Below, piece by piece: positions 50,232 to 58,432 of a DNA stretch of 64,000 bases. The first letter of the stretch is position 1. Each line of letters opens with the position of its first letter. The position numbers and the translations under genes were made by a program. The stretch comes from a virus, in IMG/VR virus record IMGVR_UViG_3300021087_000857, positions 1 through 64,000 of that record. One strand, 5' to 3'. The notes beneath the pieces were generated by a model that had not been told where the DNA came from, ran no database searches, and saw only the letters and a list, made by a program, of their open reading frames with translations.

Positions 50232-51356
50232 ATGAAAACTGCGATAAGTGAATCAAGAACTGTAAAAATTAGTGAGGCAACTACCCTCATTACACGAGCT
50301 TTTAAAAAGAAGCGTCCTGTATTTTTATGGGGTCCTCCAGGAATTGGTAAATCAGAACTAGTTAAAGAAATTGGCGACTCGGGTGCATTAGGTAAAACTC
50401 ATGTAATTGATATGCGTCTTGCATTGTTTGAGCCTACTGATTTGCGAGGCTATCCTGTACCAAATGTTGAAACAGGTGTTATGCAATGGTTACCACCTGC
50501 AGATTTGCCAAGTAAAGAATTGGCTAAGAAGTATGATACAGTTATTGTATTCTTAGATGAAATGAACTCAGCGGCACCTAGTGTGCAGGCGGCGGGTTAC
50601 CAGTTAATCCTTAACAGACGTATTGGACAATACGAACTGCCAGACAATGTTGTAATGATTGCTGCAGGTAATAGGGAAACTGACAAAGGTGTTACTTACA
50701 GAATGCCTAAGCCACTTGAAAATCGTTTTGTTCACTTTGAACTTAGAGTTGATTTCCAAGATTGGTTGAACTGGGCAGTAATGCACGAAGTTAATCCTGA
50801 TGTAGTTGGTTACTTGTCATTTGCAAAAGGCGACTTATATAACTTTGATCCTCAATCAAGTTCAAGAGGATTTGCTACGCCAAGAGCTTGGACATTTACT
50901 TCAGAACTACTTGAAGGTGAAGACGACTTGTCAGATAGTTTACAAACTGATATGGTAGCAGGTTGTGTTGGCGAAGGTATTGCAGTTAAGTTTATGGCAC
51001 ATAGAAAGATTGCAGGAGACCTTCCTGTTCCAGAAGATGTGCTAGATGCTAAAGTTAAAAAGATTGATACTACTGAAGTATCGGCAATGTATGCATTGGC
51101 TACATCACTATGTTATGAACTACGTGATAGATTTATTACTGGTGAAAAAGCAGGTGCTGATAGCAAGCAGATGGAAAAGTACCACAAGAGCTTTTCAAAC
51201 TTTATCAGCTTTATGATGGATAACATGGAAACTGAAATGGTTGTTATGGCATCAAGAATTGCAATGCAACAATACAAGTTGGTTCCTAAGCAAAAGAAAA
51301 TTGAACGTTTTGAAGAATACTTTAACCGTTATGGACGTTTGGTACTTGACGCTTAA
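50232..51356 (+). CDS. MoxR-type AAA+ ATPase
   Basis: I start at ATG 50232, behind GAAGGAAG, because an ATG at 50181 lies only 7 bases beyond the predicted transcription start and has no binding site. The Walker A WGPPGIGKSE (near residue 33), Walker B VIVFLDEMNSA near 102 and a sensor-like NRETDKGVTYRM near 142 place it in the MoxR/RavA group. MoxR ATPases act as chaperones with VWA-domain partners, here the gene 20 bases downstream. The cargo is unknown. Confidence 0.9.
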   Translation: MKTAISESRTVKISEATTLITRAFKKKRPVFLWGPPGIGKSELVKEIGDSGALGKTHVIDMRLALFEPTDLRGYPVPNVETGVMQWLPPADLPSKELAKKYDTVIVFLDEMNSAAPSVQAAGYQLILNRRIGQYELPDNVVMIAAGNRETDKGVTYRMPKPLENRFVHFELRVDFQDWLNWAVMHEVNPDVVGYLSFAKGDLYNFDPQSSSRGFATPRAWTFTSELLEGEDDLSDSLQTDMVAGCVGEGIAVKFMAHRKIAGDLPVPEDVLDAKVKKIDTTEVSAMYALATSLCYELRDRFITGEKAGADSKQMEKYHKSFSNFISFMMDNMETEMVVMASRIAMQQYKLVPKQKKIERFEEYFNRYGRLVLDA

Positions 51357-51376
51357 TTTAACAGTAGGAAAATAAA

Positions 51377-52549
51377 ATGAACAAAACAGCAGAAGAAAGA
51401 ATTACCCAGTCCAGAGTTAGGTTGCTATTAACTAAACCTTTCTTTGGGCAACTAGCGGTAAGATTAAAAATTGAAGATGCAAGTTCATATTTGCCTACTG
51501 CGGCAACAGATGGTAGAAGGTTTATGTTCAATAGAGAGTTTGTTGATTCTCTAAATGATGAGATGCTTGACTTTTTAGTAGGACATGAAGTATTGCATTG
51601 TGTGTTTGATCACATGCAGGCACGTGGTGATCGTAAGCCTCAACTATTTAATGCGGCGGCTGACTATAACATTAACATGACGCTTGTAGAACAAAACATA
51701 GGTAAGCCAATTACTGAAGATAAACTAGAAGGCGGCAAGATTTGTTTGGACTGGAAATATCAAGGTTGGAACAGTTATGAGATATATGATGACTTGCTAA
51801 AGACTCAGCAAGATGCTAAAGGCATGGATGTGCATATGGACGAAATACAACCCGGTGACGAAGATGGCGAAGGTGGTCAAGGTGTTGAAATGTCTGAAGA
51901 AGAAAAGAAAGCATTAGCAGACGAAATTAAGCAGGCTACTATCCAAGCGGCACAGGCGGCAGGTGAAGGTGTACCAGATGTAATTAAACGTATGATCAGT
52001 GAATTAGTTGCACCTAAAATGGATTGGAGAGACATACTAAGAACTCAATTAGAAAGTTCACTTAAAAATGATTTTACTTTTATGCGTCCTAGTAAAAGAA
52101 GTGGTGAAGTTATTTTTCCAGGTATGAACAAAGACGAAGAACTTAATATTGCAATTGGACTTGATACTTCAGGTAGTATTAGTCAAGATATGTTACGTGA
52201 TTTCCTTAGTGAAGTACAAGGCATTATGGATCAATATCAAAGTTACAATGTACATATCTTTCAATTTGATACAGATGTGTATGGTGCAGATGACTTTACT
52301 AGTGATGATGGTCGTACAATGGATGAATACCAACTTAAAGGTGGAGGTGGTACAGACTTTGATGTAGTGTTTAATTACTTAGAACAGTATAACATTGAAC
52401 CCGATCAACTTGTTATGTTCACAGACGGCTATCCTTGGGGTAGTTGGGGTAATGCAGATTACTGTGATACACTTTTTGTTATTCACGGTGATAAGCAAAA
52501 AAGAATTCAATCACCATTTGGAGTTACAGTACATTATGAAGCAGCTTAA
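51377..52549 (+). CDS. DUF2201/VWA-like metallopeptidase-type partner of MoxR
   Basis: The N-terminal half has a zinc-protease-like HEVLHCVFDH (HExxH) near residue 75. The C-terminal half is a VWA-like domain with the MIDAS motif GLDTSGSISQD near 260 and FTDGYPWG near 349. This layout is that of DUF2201 partners of MoxR ATPases. The two genes probably form a chaperone module that inserts metals or assembles a complex. It overlaps the following gene by 14 bases. Confidence 0.85.
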   Translation: MNKTAEERITQSRVRLLLTKPFFGQLAVRLKIEDASSYLPTAATDGRRFMFNREFVDSLNDEMLDFLVGHEVLHCVFDHMQARGDRKPQLFNAAADYNINMTLVEQNIGKPITEDKLEGGKICLDWKYQGWNSYEIYDDLLKTQQDAKGMDVHMDEIQPGDEDGEGGQGVEMSEEEKKALADEIKQATIQAAQAAGEGVPDVIKRMISELVAPKMDWRDILRTQLESSLKNDFTFMRPSKRSGEVIFPGMNKDEELNIAIGLDTSGSISQDMLRDFLSEVQGIMDQYQSYNVHIFQFDTDVYGADDFTSDDGRTMDEYQLKGGGGTDFDVVFNYLEQYNIEPDQLVMFTDGYPWGSWGNADYCDTLFVIHGDKQKRIQSPFGVTVHYEAA

Positions 52550-53687
52550 ACTATTAGCAATACTACTTTGTATGGCACTTCCTGCTCATGCAAAAGTTAA
52601 ATCTAACGATATTACTTTTCCAGGTAATTTTTATACAGATGATATAAAATCATGTGAAGCAGTACAACCTGTATCATTTACTAATAATAGAACTGTTAAT
52701 ATCATGGAAGGGTTAATTGGTTATGATTGGCATGCTGATCACTCAACAAATAGCAACTCACGTGATGTTCATCATCGAAATATAACTGTACCAATGAATA
52801 TGTTAATGGCGGCAACACATAAAGCACTTGGCAATAACATTCAGTCTGAAATAGAAAATGCTAAAAACTTGTTATTAGATTTAGCTAAAGCAGATACTTT
52901 GTACGATAGTATTGGCTATATTGAAGTAAAAAAGAAACCTGATTGCTATGCCGGTGGAGATGTAAATGCACCTTGTTGGTATCATGAATATGAATTTGCA
53001 AGAAATGTATTTTCAAATTACATGATTACTGCATTGTGGCTAAAAAATGAATTAAACGAACAAGAATTTAAACTTGTAAACAAGTATATCAAAAAGATGT
53101 ACAAAAAGTTTATAAAGCCAACAGAATTTAAAAGTCAAGAACAAGGTTTCTATGCTATGGCTAACGGTGGCACATCAGTATTAGTTTATGCATCTTGGAC
53201 AGATAATAAGAAACTTGCCGCAAAAGAAATAAATTTTAGATTTAAAGAAATGAACAGGCTATTTTATGAAGATGGTTATATCAATAATAATTCATTTAGA
53301 GGATATAGAGCTCAATGGTATCATTCTTATGGGTTAGACATTGCACTTGGTTATGTTTATATTGCTGAGTTATGGGGTGCAGAAGTACCAACTAAATTAC
53401 AAAACAAATTAGTTAAAGCATCTAAATTAGTTAATCTTGCAATAACTGATTGGGACAAGTTTAAAAGTAGAAAGTATATTGGTGAAAATCACAATGCACT
53501 TAATAATCCAGCAGATGCTATAAAACATACTCACCAATTTGCAATTGCAATAGATACACTAATGCTAGAAGTAACCAACGTAGAACTAGAGTACGATCCT
53601 AAATATCTTGGAAAAAGAAAGTATCAAATTACACAATCCTATGGAATAGATGAATTAATAGGATTTCCGTCAGGATGTATACAATGA
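52536..53687 (+). CDS. Exported polysaccharide-lyase-like protein
   Basis: I start at ATG 52536 rather than at 52395. A signal peptide (MKQLKLLAILLCMALPAHA) precedes a 364-residue helical domain with FAMANGG-like, RGYRAQWYHSYGLDIALGYVY near 252-272 (quoted in part) and a KYIGENHNALNNP block near 309, like the alpha/alpha barrel of alginate or related polysaccharide lyases. The catalytic residues are not certain. It may cut exopolysaccharide near the host surface; other glycan-binding roles are possible. Confidence 0.55.
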   Translation: MKQLKLLAILLCMALPAHAKVKSNDITFPGNFYTDDIKSCEAVQPVSFTNNRTVNIMEGLIGYDWHADHSTNSNSRDVHHRNITVPMNMLMAATHKALGNNIQSEIENAKNLLLDLAKADTLYDSIGYIEVKKKPDCYAGGDVNAPCWYHEYEFARNVFSNYMITALWLKNELNEQEFKLVNKYIKKMYKKFIKPTEFKSQEQGFYAMANGGTSVLVYASWTDNKKLAAKEINFRFKEMNRLFYEDGYINNNSFRGYRAQWYHSYGLDIALGYVYIAELWGAEVPTKLQNKLVKASKLVNLAITDWDKFKSRKYIGENHNALNNPADAIKHTHQFAIAIDTLMLEVTNVELEYDPKYLGKRKYQITQSYGIDELIGFPSGCIQ

Positions 53688-54028
53688 CAGCACCGTTATA
53701 TAAACTAGGACTAACACCTAAACTAGTAGACGAAGATACAATAGATATTAGCGAGTTTGATCCTAGGCAAAGAACAAATATTAGGTTATATGGATTGGAA
53801 TGTAAAGATTGGACTCCATTAATGATTAGTGATTATAAAAGAAAATGGGCATCGACTAGTACACCAGTAGTAGTGTTTGACTATGATGGTGCTCTAAAGT
53901 GGTGCAAAAAACATTTATATCATCATACTTTTAATGTTATAAAGTGGTCAAATCCAGACGATAGCCATACAGTACATTTTGAAAAAGAAGAAGATGCAAT
54001 GCTATTTAAATTAGCGTTTAGTGGTTGA
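53684..54028 (+). CDS. Small protein of the DAMLxKLAG family (D)
   Basis: The ATG overlaps the upstream stop (ATGA). The 114-residue product ends HFEKEEDAMLFKLAFSG, the shared C-terminal pattern, and its middle has STPVVVFDYDGALKWCKK near 71-88. The function is unknown. Confidence 0.6.
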   Translation: MTAPLYKLGLTPKLVDEDTIDISEFDPRQRTNIRLYGLECKDWTPLMISDYKRKWASTSTPVVVFDYDGALKWCKKHLYHHTFNVIKWSNPDDSHTVHFEKEEDAMLFKLAFSG

Positions 54029-54053
54029 CATAACCACTTTACTATCATATAAT
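54025..54053 (+). promoter_or_regulatory. Sigma70-type promoter with operator-like repeat
   Basis: TTGACA (54025-54030) and TATAAT (54048-54053), spacer 17. GTGGTT-GACAT-AACCAC (54021-54037) is an inverted repeat over the -35. TATCATATAATA (54043-54054) is shared with promoters at 31056 and 46443. Confidence 0.85.
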
Positions 54054-54062
54054 AATACAATT

Positions 54063-54392
54063 ATGGGAATGGTTAAAAAAGTGAAAGAATCAGAGAATAA
54101 AATAAAATTAGTTAATAATGGCGGAAGCCTAAGTGAAACAGACTTGCAATTAATTGCAGGTACAGAATTAGTTATAAACATGATGAGAAATAGATTATGT
54201 GTGGTAACTAATAACAATGACATAGCCTGGCAAGATCTAATGATAGATGTACAGGGCTTATATCATATTAGACCGTTAGATAAGTCTAAAAGAGTATATC
54301 AGCTATGGTTTGAATCCAAGCAAGATATAGAGCAATTTAATAAGAATCTTTATGTTAGTAAGTTAAGCAATACCGCACACGAACCGGCATAA
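54063..54392 (+). CDS. Hypothetical protein, 109 aa
   Basis: ATG 54063 lies only nine bases after the -10 of the promoter, so the mRNA would be almost leaderless; ATG 54069 and GTG 54081 are alternatives. The product (VKESENKIKLVNNGGSLSE...) is a small alpha/beta protein with a C-terminal YQLWFESKQDIEQFNKN that resembles the end of the DAMLxKLAG family more loosely. No family is recognised. Confidence 0.5.
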   Translation: MGMVKKVKESENKIKLVNNGGSLSETDLQLIAGTELVINMMRNRLCVVTNNNDIAWQDLMIDVQGLYHIRPLDKSKRVYQLWFESKQDIEQFNKNLYVSKLSNTAHEPA

Positions 54393-54395
54393 ATA
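54388..54395 (+). promoter_or_regulatory. Possible late promoter, CATAAATA
   Basis: CATAAATA, one mismatch to the T4 late element, lies 41 bases before the ATG at 54436 and overlaps the upstream stop. Confidence 0.4.
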
Positions 54396-54435
54396 AACAT
54401 AGTAGTTAATTATATTCTACAACAAGGAGAAAACA

Positions 54436-54708
54436 ATGGCAGAAGAAGAAACAAAAACAGTTGAAGTCGAAGCGCCTAAAGATGCAGGCGAAATGGTAGG
54501 ACTAGCCCTACAAGATATCGTTCTTTCAGCTAACATTATTGACCTAGCAACACAACGTGGTGCTTTTAAGGCAGCAGAAGCAGGTCAAGTAGGTGCATGT
54601 TTTAACAAGTTAGTAGCTTTCATTAAAGCAAATACACCTAAACCAGAAGAAAAAGAAGAAGATAAAGCACCAGCAGATGCAGATGCAGACTCTTCTGATA
54701 ATTCCTAA
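54436..54708 (+). CDS. Hypothetical acidic protein, 90 aa
   Basis: The core (DAGEMVGLALQDIVLSANIID near 17-37) is helical. Both ends are acidic, and the C-terminal 25 residues are a disordered Glu/Lys/Asp run ending in SSDNS. It lies behind an AAGGAGAA site and a late-like motif. No family is recognised. Confidence 0.6.
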   Translation: MAEEETKTVEVEAPKDAGEMVGLALQDIVLSANIIDLATQRGAFKAAEAGQVGACFNKLVAFIKANTPKPEEKEEDKAPADADADSSDNS

Positions 54709-54723
54709 CAAGGAGAAATAATT

Positions 54724-55350
54724 ATGAGTATGAACATAAAACACGTGGGTAAGACTCACACAGGAAAAAAATGTGTAGTGGTATTCAGAGAAGTACCAGA
54801 AGAGCCACATAACTGCTTAATCGTAGATACAGATGCACTTCCAGATTGGATGCATGATGATATCATGAATGCAGTAGAATCACCAGGCGCTCAACAAAGC
54901 AATGACTTTTATGAGTATGCAGAACGAACAGTTCTAACAGATGGTACTAATATGCTACAAGCATTGCACACCACAGGTAGACTACAAAAATTACCTACAG
55001 ATCAAATCACACTGACTCCAAACAATGAAGTAGCAGTTGGATTAACTGAGATTAATAATATTGTACGTGAAAATACTGGTGATAAAACAGTAGTTGCTCC
55101 ATCAACTGAACAGGTTGGTATGGCAGGAAAAGATACAGCACCTACTCCAGTAATGGAAAGTGCAAGTGCTCCTAGCAACAACGACGGTATTAGTGATACT
55201 GATTTAGCTAAACAATTCTTAGCACAAGCAAAAGGATACGAAACAGAAGCAAAGAGTTTAAAAGCTCAAGCATATGAATTAGCTCCTGGATTAAAGCCTG
55301 GGCCTAAGAAACCAGTTGCTAAAAAAGAATCTGAAGCAGTTTCAGAATAA
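54724..55350 (+). CDS. Hypothetical protein, 208 aa
   Basis: An N-terminal globular domain (HTGKKCVVVFREVPEEPHNC near 13-32) is followed by an Ala/Ser/Pro linker and a C-terminal helix rich in Lys/Ala (LAKQFLAQAKGYETEAKSLK). The composition suggests a structural or virion-associated protein. It is behind an AAGGAGAA site in a late-like operon. No family is recognised. Confidence 0.55.
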   Translation: MSMNIKHVGKTHTGKKCVVVFREVPEEPHNCLIVDTDALPDWMHDDIMNAVESPGAQQSNDFYEYAERTVLTDGTNMLQALHTTGRLQKLPTDQITLTPNNEVAVGLTEINNIVRENTGDKTVVAPSTEQVGMAGKDTAPTPVMESASAPSNNDGISDTDLAKQFLAQAKGYETEAKSLKAQAYELAPGLKPGPKKPVAKKESEAVSE

Positions 55351-55369
55351 TACTAATTAAGGGAATAAC

Positions 55370-55666
55370 ATGCCAATAGAACGAAAAGACAGGTCTTTCG
55401 ATCTGATCTTTGACCAAGTATCTATGGATCATGTTCCAGCTGAATATATCAAGGAAGTTAGAGTAGATCTAGGTACAGGTGAAAGAATAACACTAACAAA
55501 AGAAGATTTGCAGATGATTAAAAACAAGTCTGCAGATGAAATTATTAAAGCATTAACAGTAGACTCAATGTCTAATATCAGTTTAAAGTTAGATTACACT
55601 GCTATTAAATCAGATGTTATGCGAGGTGTCTCGGGCTTTTTAGGAAAACACTTTGACGACAAGTAA
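55370..55666 (+). CDS. Hypothetical protein, 98 aa
   Basis: A small beta/alpha protein (DLIFDQVSMDHVPAEYIKEVRV near 11-32, quoted in part) that ends GVSGFLGKHFDDK. It overlaps the next gene by 14 bases. The neighbourhood resembles T4-like virion genes, but no family is certain. Confidence 0.55.
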   Translation: MPIERKDRSFDLIFDQVSMDHVPAEYIKEVRVDLGTGERITLTKEDLQMIKNKSADEIIKALTVDSMSNISLKLDYTAIKSDVMRGVSGFLGKHFDDK

Positions 55667-56357
55667 CATATGGTTTTGTGGAATACCAGGAAGTAGGTGG
55701 AGCGGTATCGATATACAGATGCGTTCCATTTTACCCTGTGATCGCACAGACGAAACTCCAGAAAGAACACAATATCACAGAGCGTTTGATCCAAACGATG
55801 CTAATAATGGTCATCGTGGTAGCTATTGGGGTCCTGGCATGGGATGTGGTAAAGACTGGGTAGACTTTAATTTTTTAACAAAAAACAAATTGCAAGATGA
55901 TATTAATAATGTATTCTCTGGTACAGGATATAGAATAATTAAGAGTCATTTTTTTGCAAGAAAATTTAACTTAGACTTTATATGGAATAACTTTCCAGGT
56001 GATCGTATAGTGCTAATATATAGAGAGCCTCAAAAAAGTTTTGCGTGGTGGAGTGAAGTAATGGATATGGCACCAGAACATTATCCAGACTATAGACCAG
56101 GATATACTGACTATAACACCATGCGTGAATTACTATGGAAAGAGTCTGCAATTATAACAGACTTTGCCATACGTAAAGGATTAACATTCAAACCTTACAG
56201 TACACATGAATTTTCCTCTTGGAAAGGTTTTGACCATGCTAGTGCATTTCAAATAGACTTTGAAAAGATAAATAATACTAAGCACAAAGATGTTTTTATA
56301 ACATCGTGTCAAATACCAAATCAAAGGAATAATGTTCATGACTTTCCAAAATCTTAA
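55653..56357 (+). CDS. Sulfotransferase-like P-loop protein
   Basis: The N-terminus IWFCGIPGSRWSG (residues 6-18) resembles a 5'-phosphosulfate loop. RIVLIYREPQKSFAWW near 125-140 matches the 3'-phosphate region of sulfotransferases, where an Arg and a Ser bind PAPS. The 234-residue length is small but workable. The acceptor is unknown. With an adenylylsulfate-kinase-like gene (36533) the phage might make and use PAPS; this is inference. Confidence 0.6.
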   Translation: MTTSNIWFCGIPGSRWSGIDIQMRSILPCDRTDETPERTQYHRAFDPNDANNGHRGSYWGPGMGCGKDWVDFNFLTKNKLQDDINNVFSGTGYRIIKSHFFARKFNLDFIWNNFPGDRIVLIYREPQKSFAWWSEVMDMAPEHYPDYRPGYTDYNTMRELLWKESAIITDFAIRKGLTFKPYSTHEFSSWKGFDHASAFQIDFEKINNTKHKDVFITSCQIPNQRNNVHDFPKS

Positions 56358-56424
56358 GAACATACAGTATATTGATAAAATTAATACTGAACGTTATCTT
56401 GCGATTGGACAAAATAAAATATAG
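56332..56424 (+). CDS. Short ORF upstream of a radical SAM gene
   Basis: A 30-codon frame (MFMTFQNLKNIQYIDKINTE...) starts behind a good AAAGGAAT site and lies eight bases before the radical SAM gene. It overlaps the end of the upstream gene by 26 bases. It could be a leader or a small peptide substrate; chance is also possible. Confidence 0.3.
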   Translation: MFMTFQNLKNIQYIDKINTERYLAIGQNKI

Positions 56425-56432
56425 AGAATAAT

Positions 56433-57860
56433 ATGTCAGATAGTAAATTACCAAGCGATACTTTTTGTATACTTCCGTGGATACATTTAAGTACTAGACC
56501 AGATGGAAGTATGAGAGTATGTTGTACTGCTAACGCATCAAGTGTAGGAGCAACAAATGATAAAGCACACGGTGGAAGAGTAGGTATTGTTAAAACAGAA
56601 GATGGCAAGCCTGCTAACCTAAACAACAGTGATCTTAACAGTAGTTGGAATAACAGCTATATGCGAAGTGTTAGACAAATGATGCTTAAAGGCGATAAGC
56701 CAGCAAGTTGTTTAAAATGCTACAAAGAAGAAGATGCAGGACACAGATCAAAGCGTCAATGGGAAACAGACTATTGGATGCGTGATGGTATTGATGTTGA
56801 CGAACTAGTAGCTCAAACATACGAAGATGGATCAACAGATAGTAAACTACGTTATATTGATATTCGTATGGGAACTAAATGTCAATTAGGTTGTGTTATG
56901 TGTAGCCCACATGATAGTTCAGGTTGGGTGAAAGACTGGAACAAGTTATATCCAAATATTACAAATGAATCTCTAAAAGAAACTATGAATTGGGATTCTA
57001 AAGGTAAAACGTTTGGTGCTAGTTATAATTGGCACAAAGACAATCCAGTATTTTGGGATCAGTTTTATGCACAAATTCCATACATTAGACAGTTATACTT
57101 TGCAGGCGGCGAAAGTACAGTTATTGAAGAACATTATAGTATTTTATCTAAAGTTATTGAAATGGGGTATGCACATCAAATTGAAGTACGTTATAATTCA
57201 AACGGAATTGAACTACCAGATAGACTATTAGAACTATGGACACATTTCCAAAAAGTACGTTTCCATTATAGTATTGACAGTATTGGTGTAATGAATGATT
57301 ATATTCGTTACCCAAGTGAATGGGACCATCAACTTAAAATGTTTGAACGTTTAGATAAAGAAACATCTAACAATGTAGAAGTTACAATTGCATGTGCCGT
57401 TAACGCTCTTAACATTCATTATATTCCAGACTTCCTTAAATGGAAACTTCAGGATAGCGGACTAAAGAAAACAAATATGTGGCCATTTGGTGCAGGCGGT
57501 ATTAACTATCACTTTGTATACTGGCCAGGACATTTGAATGTTAAAGTACTACCAGATGAATTCTTAGATAAGACTGAAGCTAAGTATGAAGAATTTATTG
57601 AATGGTGGAAAGAAAATTGGGAACTAGGTGTTCCAAGTTGGCATAAAGGTAAAGTAACCAAAGAACAATGGCTAGATGCGAGTTATGGAATTAAACGTTT
57701 ACGTGGTATGATTAGTTTTGCTCGCAGTGAAGATTGGAGTAGACGCTTACCAGAATTTAGAGAATATATTAATAAACTAGATGAGTTACGTGGAACTGAT
57801 TTCCGCAATACATTTCCAGAAATGGCATACTTACTAGATGAACCGGAGAATGATAAATGA
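56433..57860 (+). CDS. Radical SAM protein with N-terminal twitch-like Cys domain
   Basis: The longest of the group at 475 residues. The N-terminal auxiliary set is CILPWIH near 11, RVCCTA near 29 and SCLKCY near 91, then the radical SAM motif CQLGCVMC at residues 150-157. The usual GGEP appears as FAGGESTV near 222. The end LRGTDFRNTFPEMA matches the 19046 protein. It overlaps the nucleosidase gene by four bases, so a radical SAM enzyme and a SAM by-product cleaner are coupled. The substrate is unknown. Confidence 0.85.
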   Translation: MSDSKLPSDTFCILPWIHLSTRPDGSMRVCCTANASSVGATNDKAHGGRVGIVKTEDGKPANLNNSDLNSSWNNSYMRSVRQMMLKGDKPASCLKCYKEEDAGHRSKRQWETDYWMRDGIDVDELVAQTYEDGSTDSKLRYIDIRMGTKCQLGCVMCSPHDSSGWVKDWNKLYPNITNESLKETMNWDSKGKTFGASYNWHKDNPVFWDQFYAQIPYIRQLYFAGGESTVIEEHYSILSKVIEMGYAHQIEVRYNSNGIELPDRLLELWTHFQKVRFHYSIDSIGVMNDYIRYPSEWDHQLKMFERLDKETSNNVEVTIACAVNALNIHYIPDFLKWKLQDSGLKKTNMWPFGAGGINYHFVYWPGHLNVKVLPDEFLDKTEAKYEEFIEWWKENWELGVPSWHKGKVTKEQWLDASYGIKRLRGMISFARSEDWSRRLPEFREYINKLDELRGTDFRNTFPEMAYLLDEPENDK

Positions 57861-58432
57861 AATATTTATTAGTCGCACTTGAAAATGAAGTGCCAAATAT
57901 CGATTTACCCGATGATTATACACTAATGATTACAGGTGTAGGTAAAGTAAATGCTACTGTAATGGCTACTATTGCCGCTAGACAACCAGACTGTGAATGT
58001 ATTATTAACTACGGAACAGCAGGAACTTTTAATCCTAAACTAGTTGGTAAACTACACAGAATTGGAATAGTAAAACAACGCGATATGGATGCAAGACCAC
58101 AAGCACCATTAGGAACTACTCCATACGAAGATACAAAATTCAGCAGTGATTTGCAACTTTATAAAGGAAGTAAATTTACATTAAGCACAGGCGATAACTT
58201 TGTAAAAGCCAACCCCGAAATGCAAAGTGACTTTGTAGACATGGAAGGGTATGCTATTGCAAAAGTGGCAGGTATGTTTAATAAGCCATGTATGATGTTA
58301 AAATATGCAAGCGACTTAGCTGACGATAAAGCACCAGAAGAATGGGAAAAGAATCAAGCCAAAGGCAAAGATATGTTCCTAAAATGGCTAGATGATTTAG
58401 AAAAGAATATCCAAGAAATAAACGATGAGTAA
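57857..58432 (+). CDS. MTA/SAH nucleosidase-type (5'-deoxyadenosine) hydrolase
   Basis: The 191-residue product fits the PNP/MTAN fold: MITGVGKVNATVMAT near 25, IINYGTAGTF near 49, FVDMEGYAIAKVAG near 123-136 (the DMEGxA motif) and KYASDLADD near 145-153 (the SDxAD acid). Known enzymes hydrolyse methylthioadenosine, SAH and 5'-deoxyadenosine. The last is the product of radical SAM cleavage and inhibits such enzymes. It overlaps radical SAM genes on both sides, so recycling of SAM by-products is the most economical reading. Confidence 0.8.
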   Translation: MKYLLVALENEVPNIDLPDDYTLMITGVGKVNATVMATIAARQPDCECIINYGTAGTFNPKLVGKLHRIGIVKQRDMDARPQAPLGTTPYEDTKFSSDLQLYKGSKFTLSTGDNFVKANPEMQSDFVDMEGYAIAKVAGMFNKPCMMLKYASDLADDKAPEEWEKNQAKGKDMFLKWLDDLEKNIQEINDE

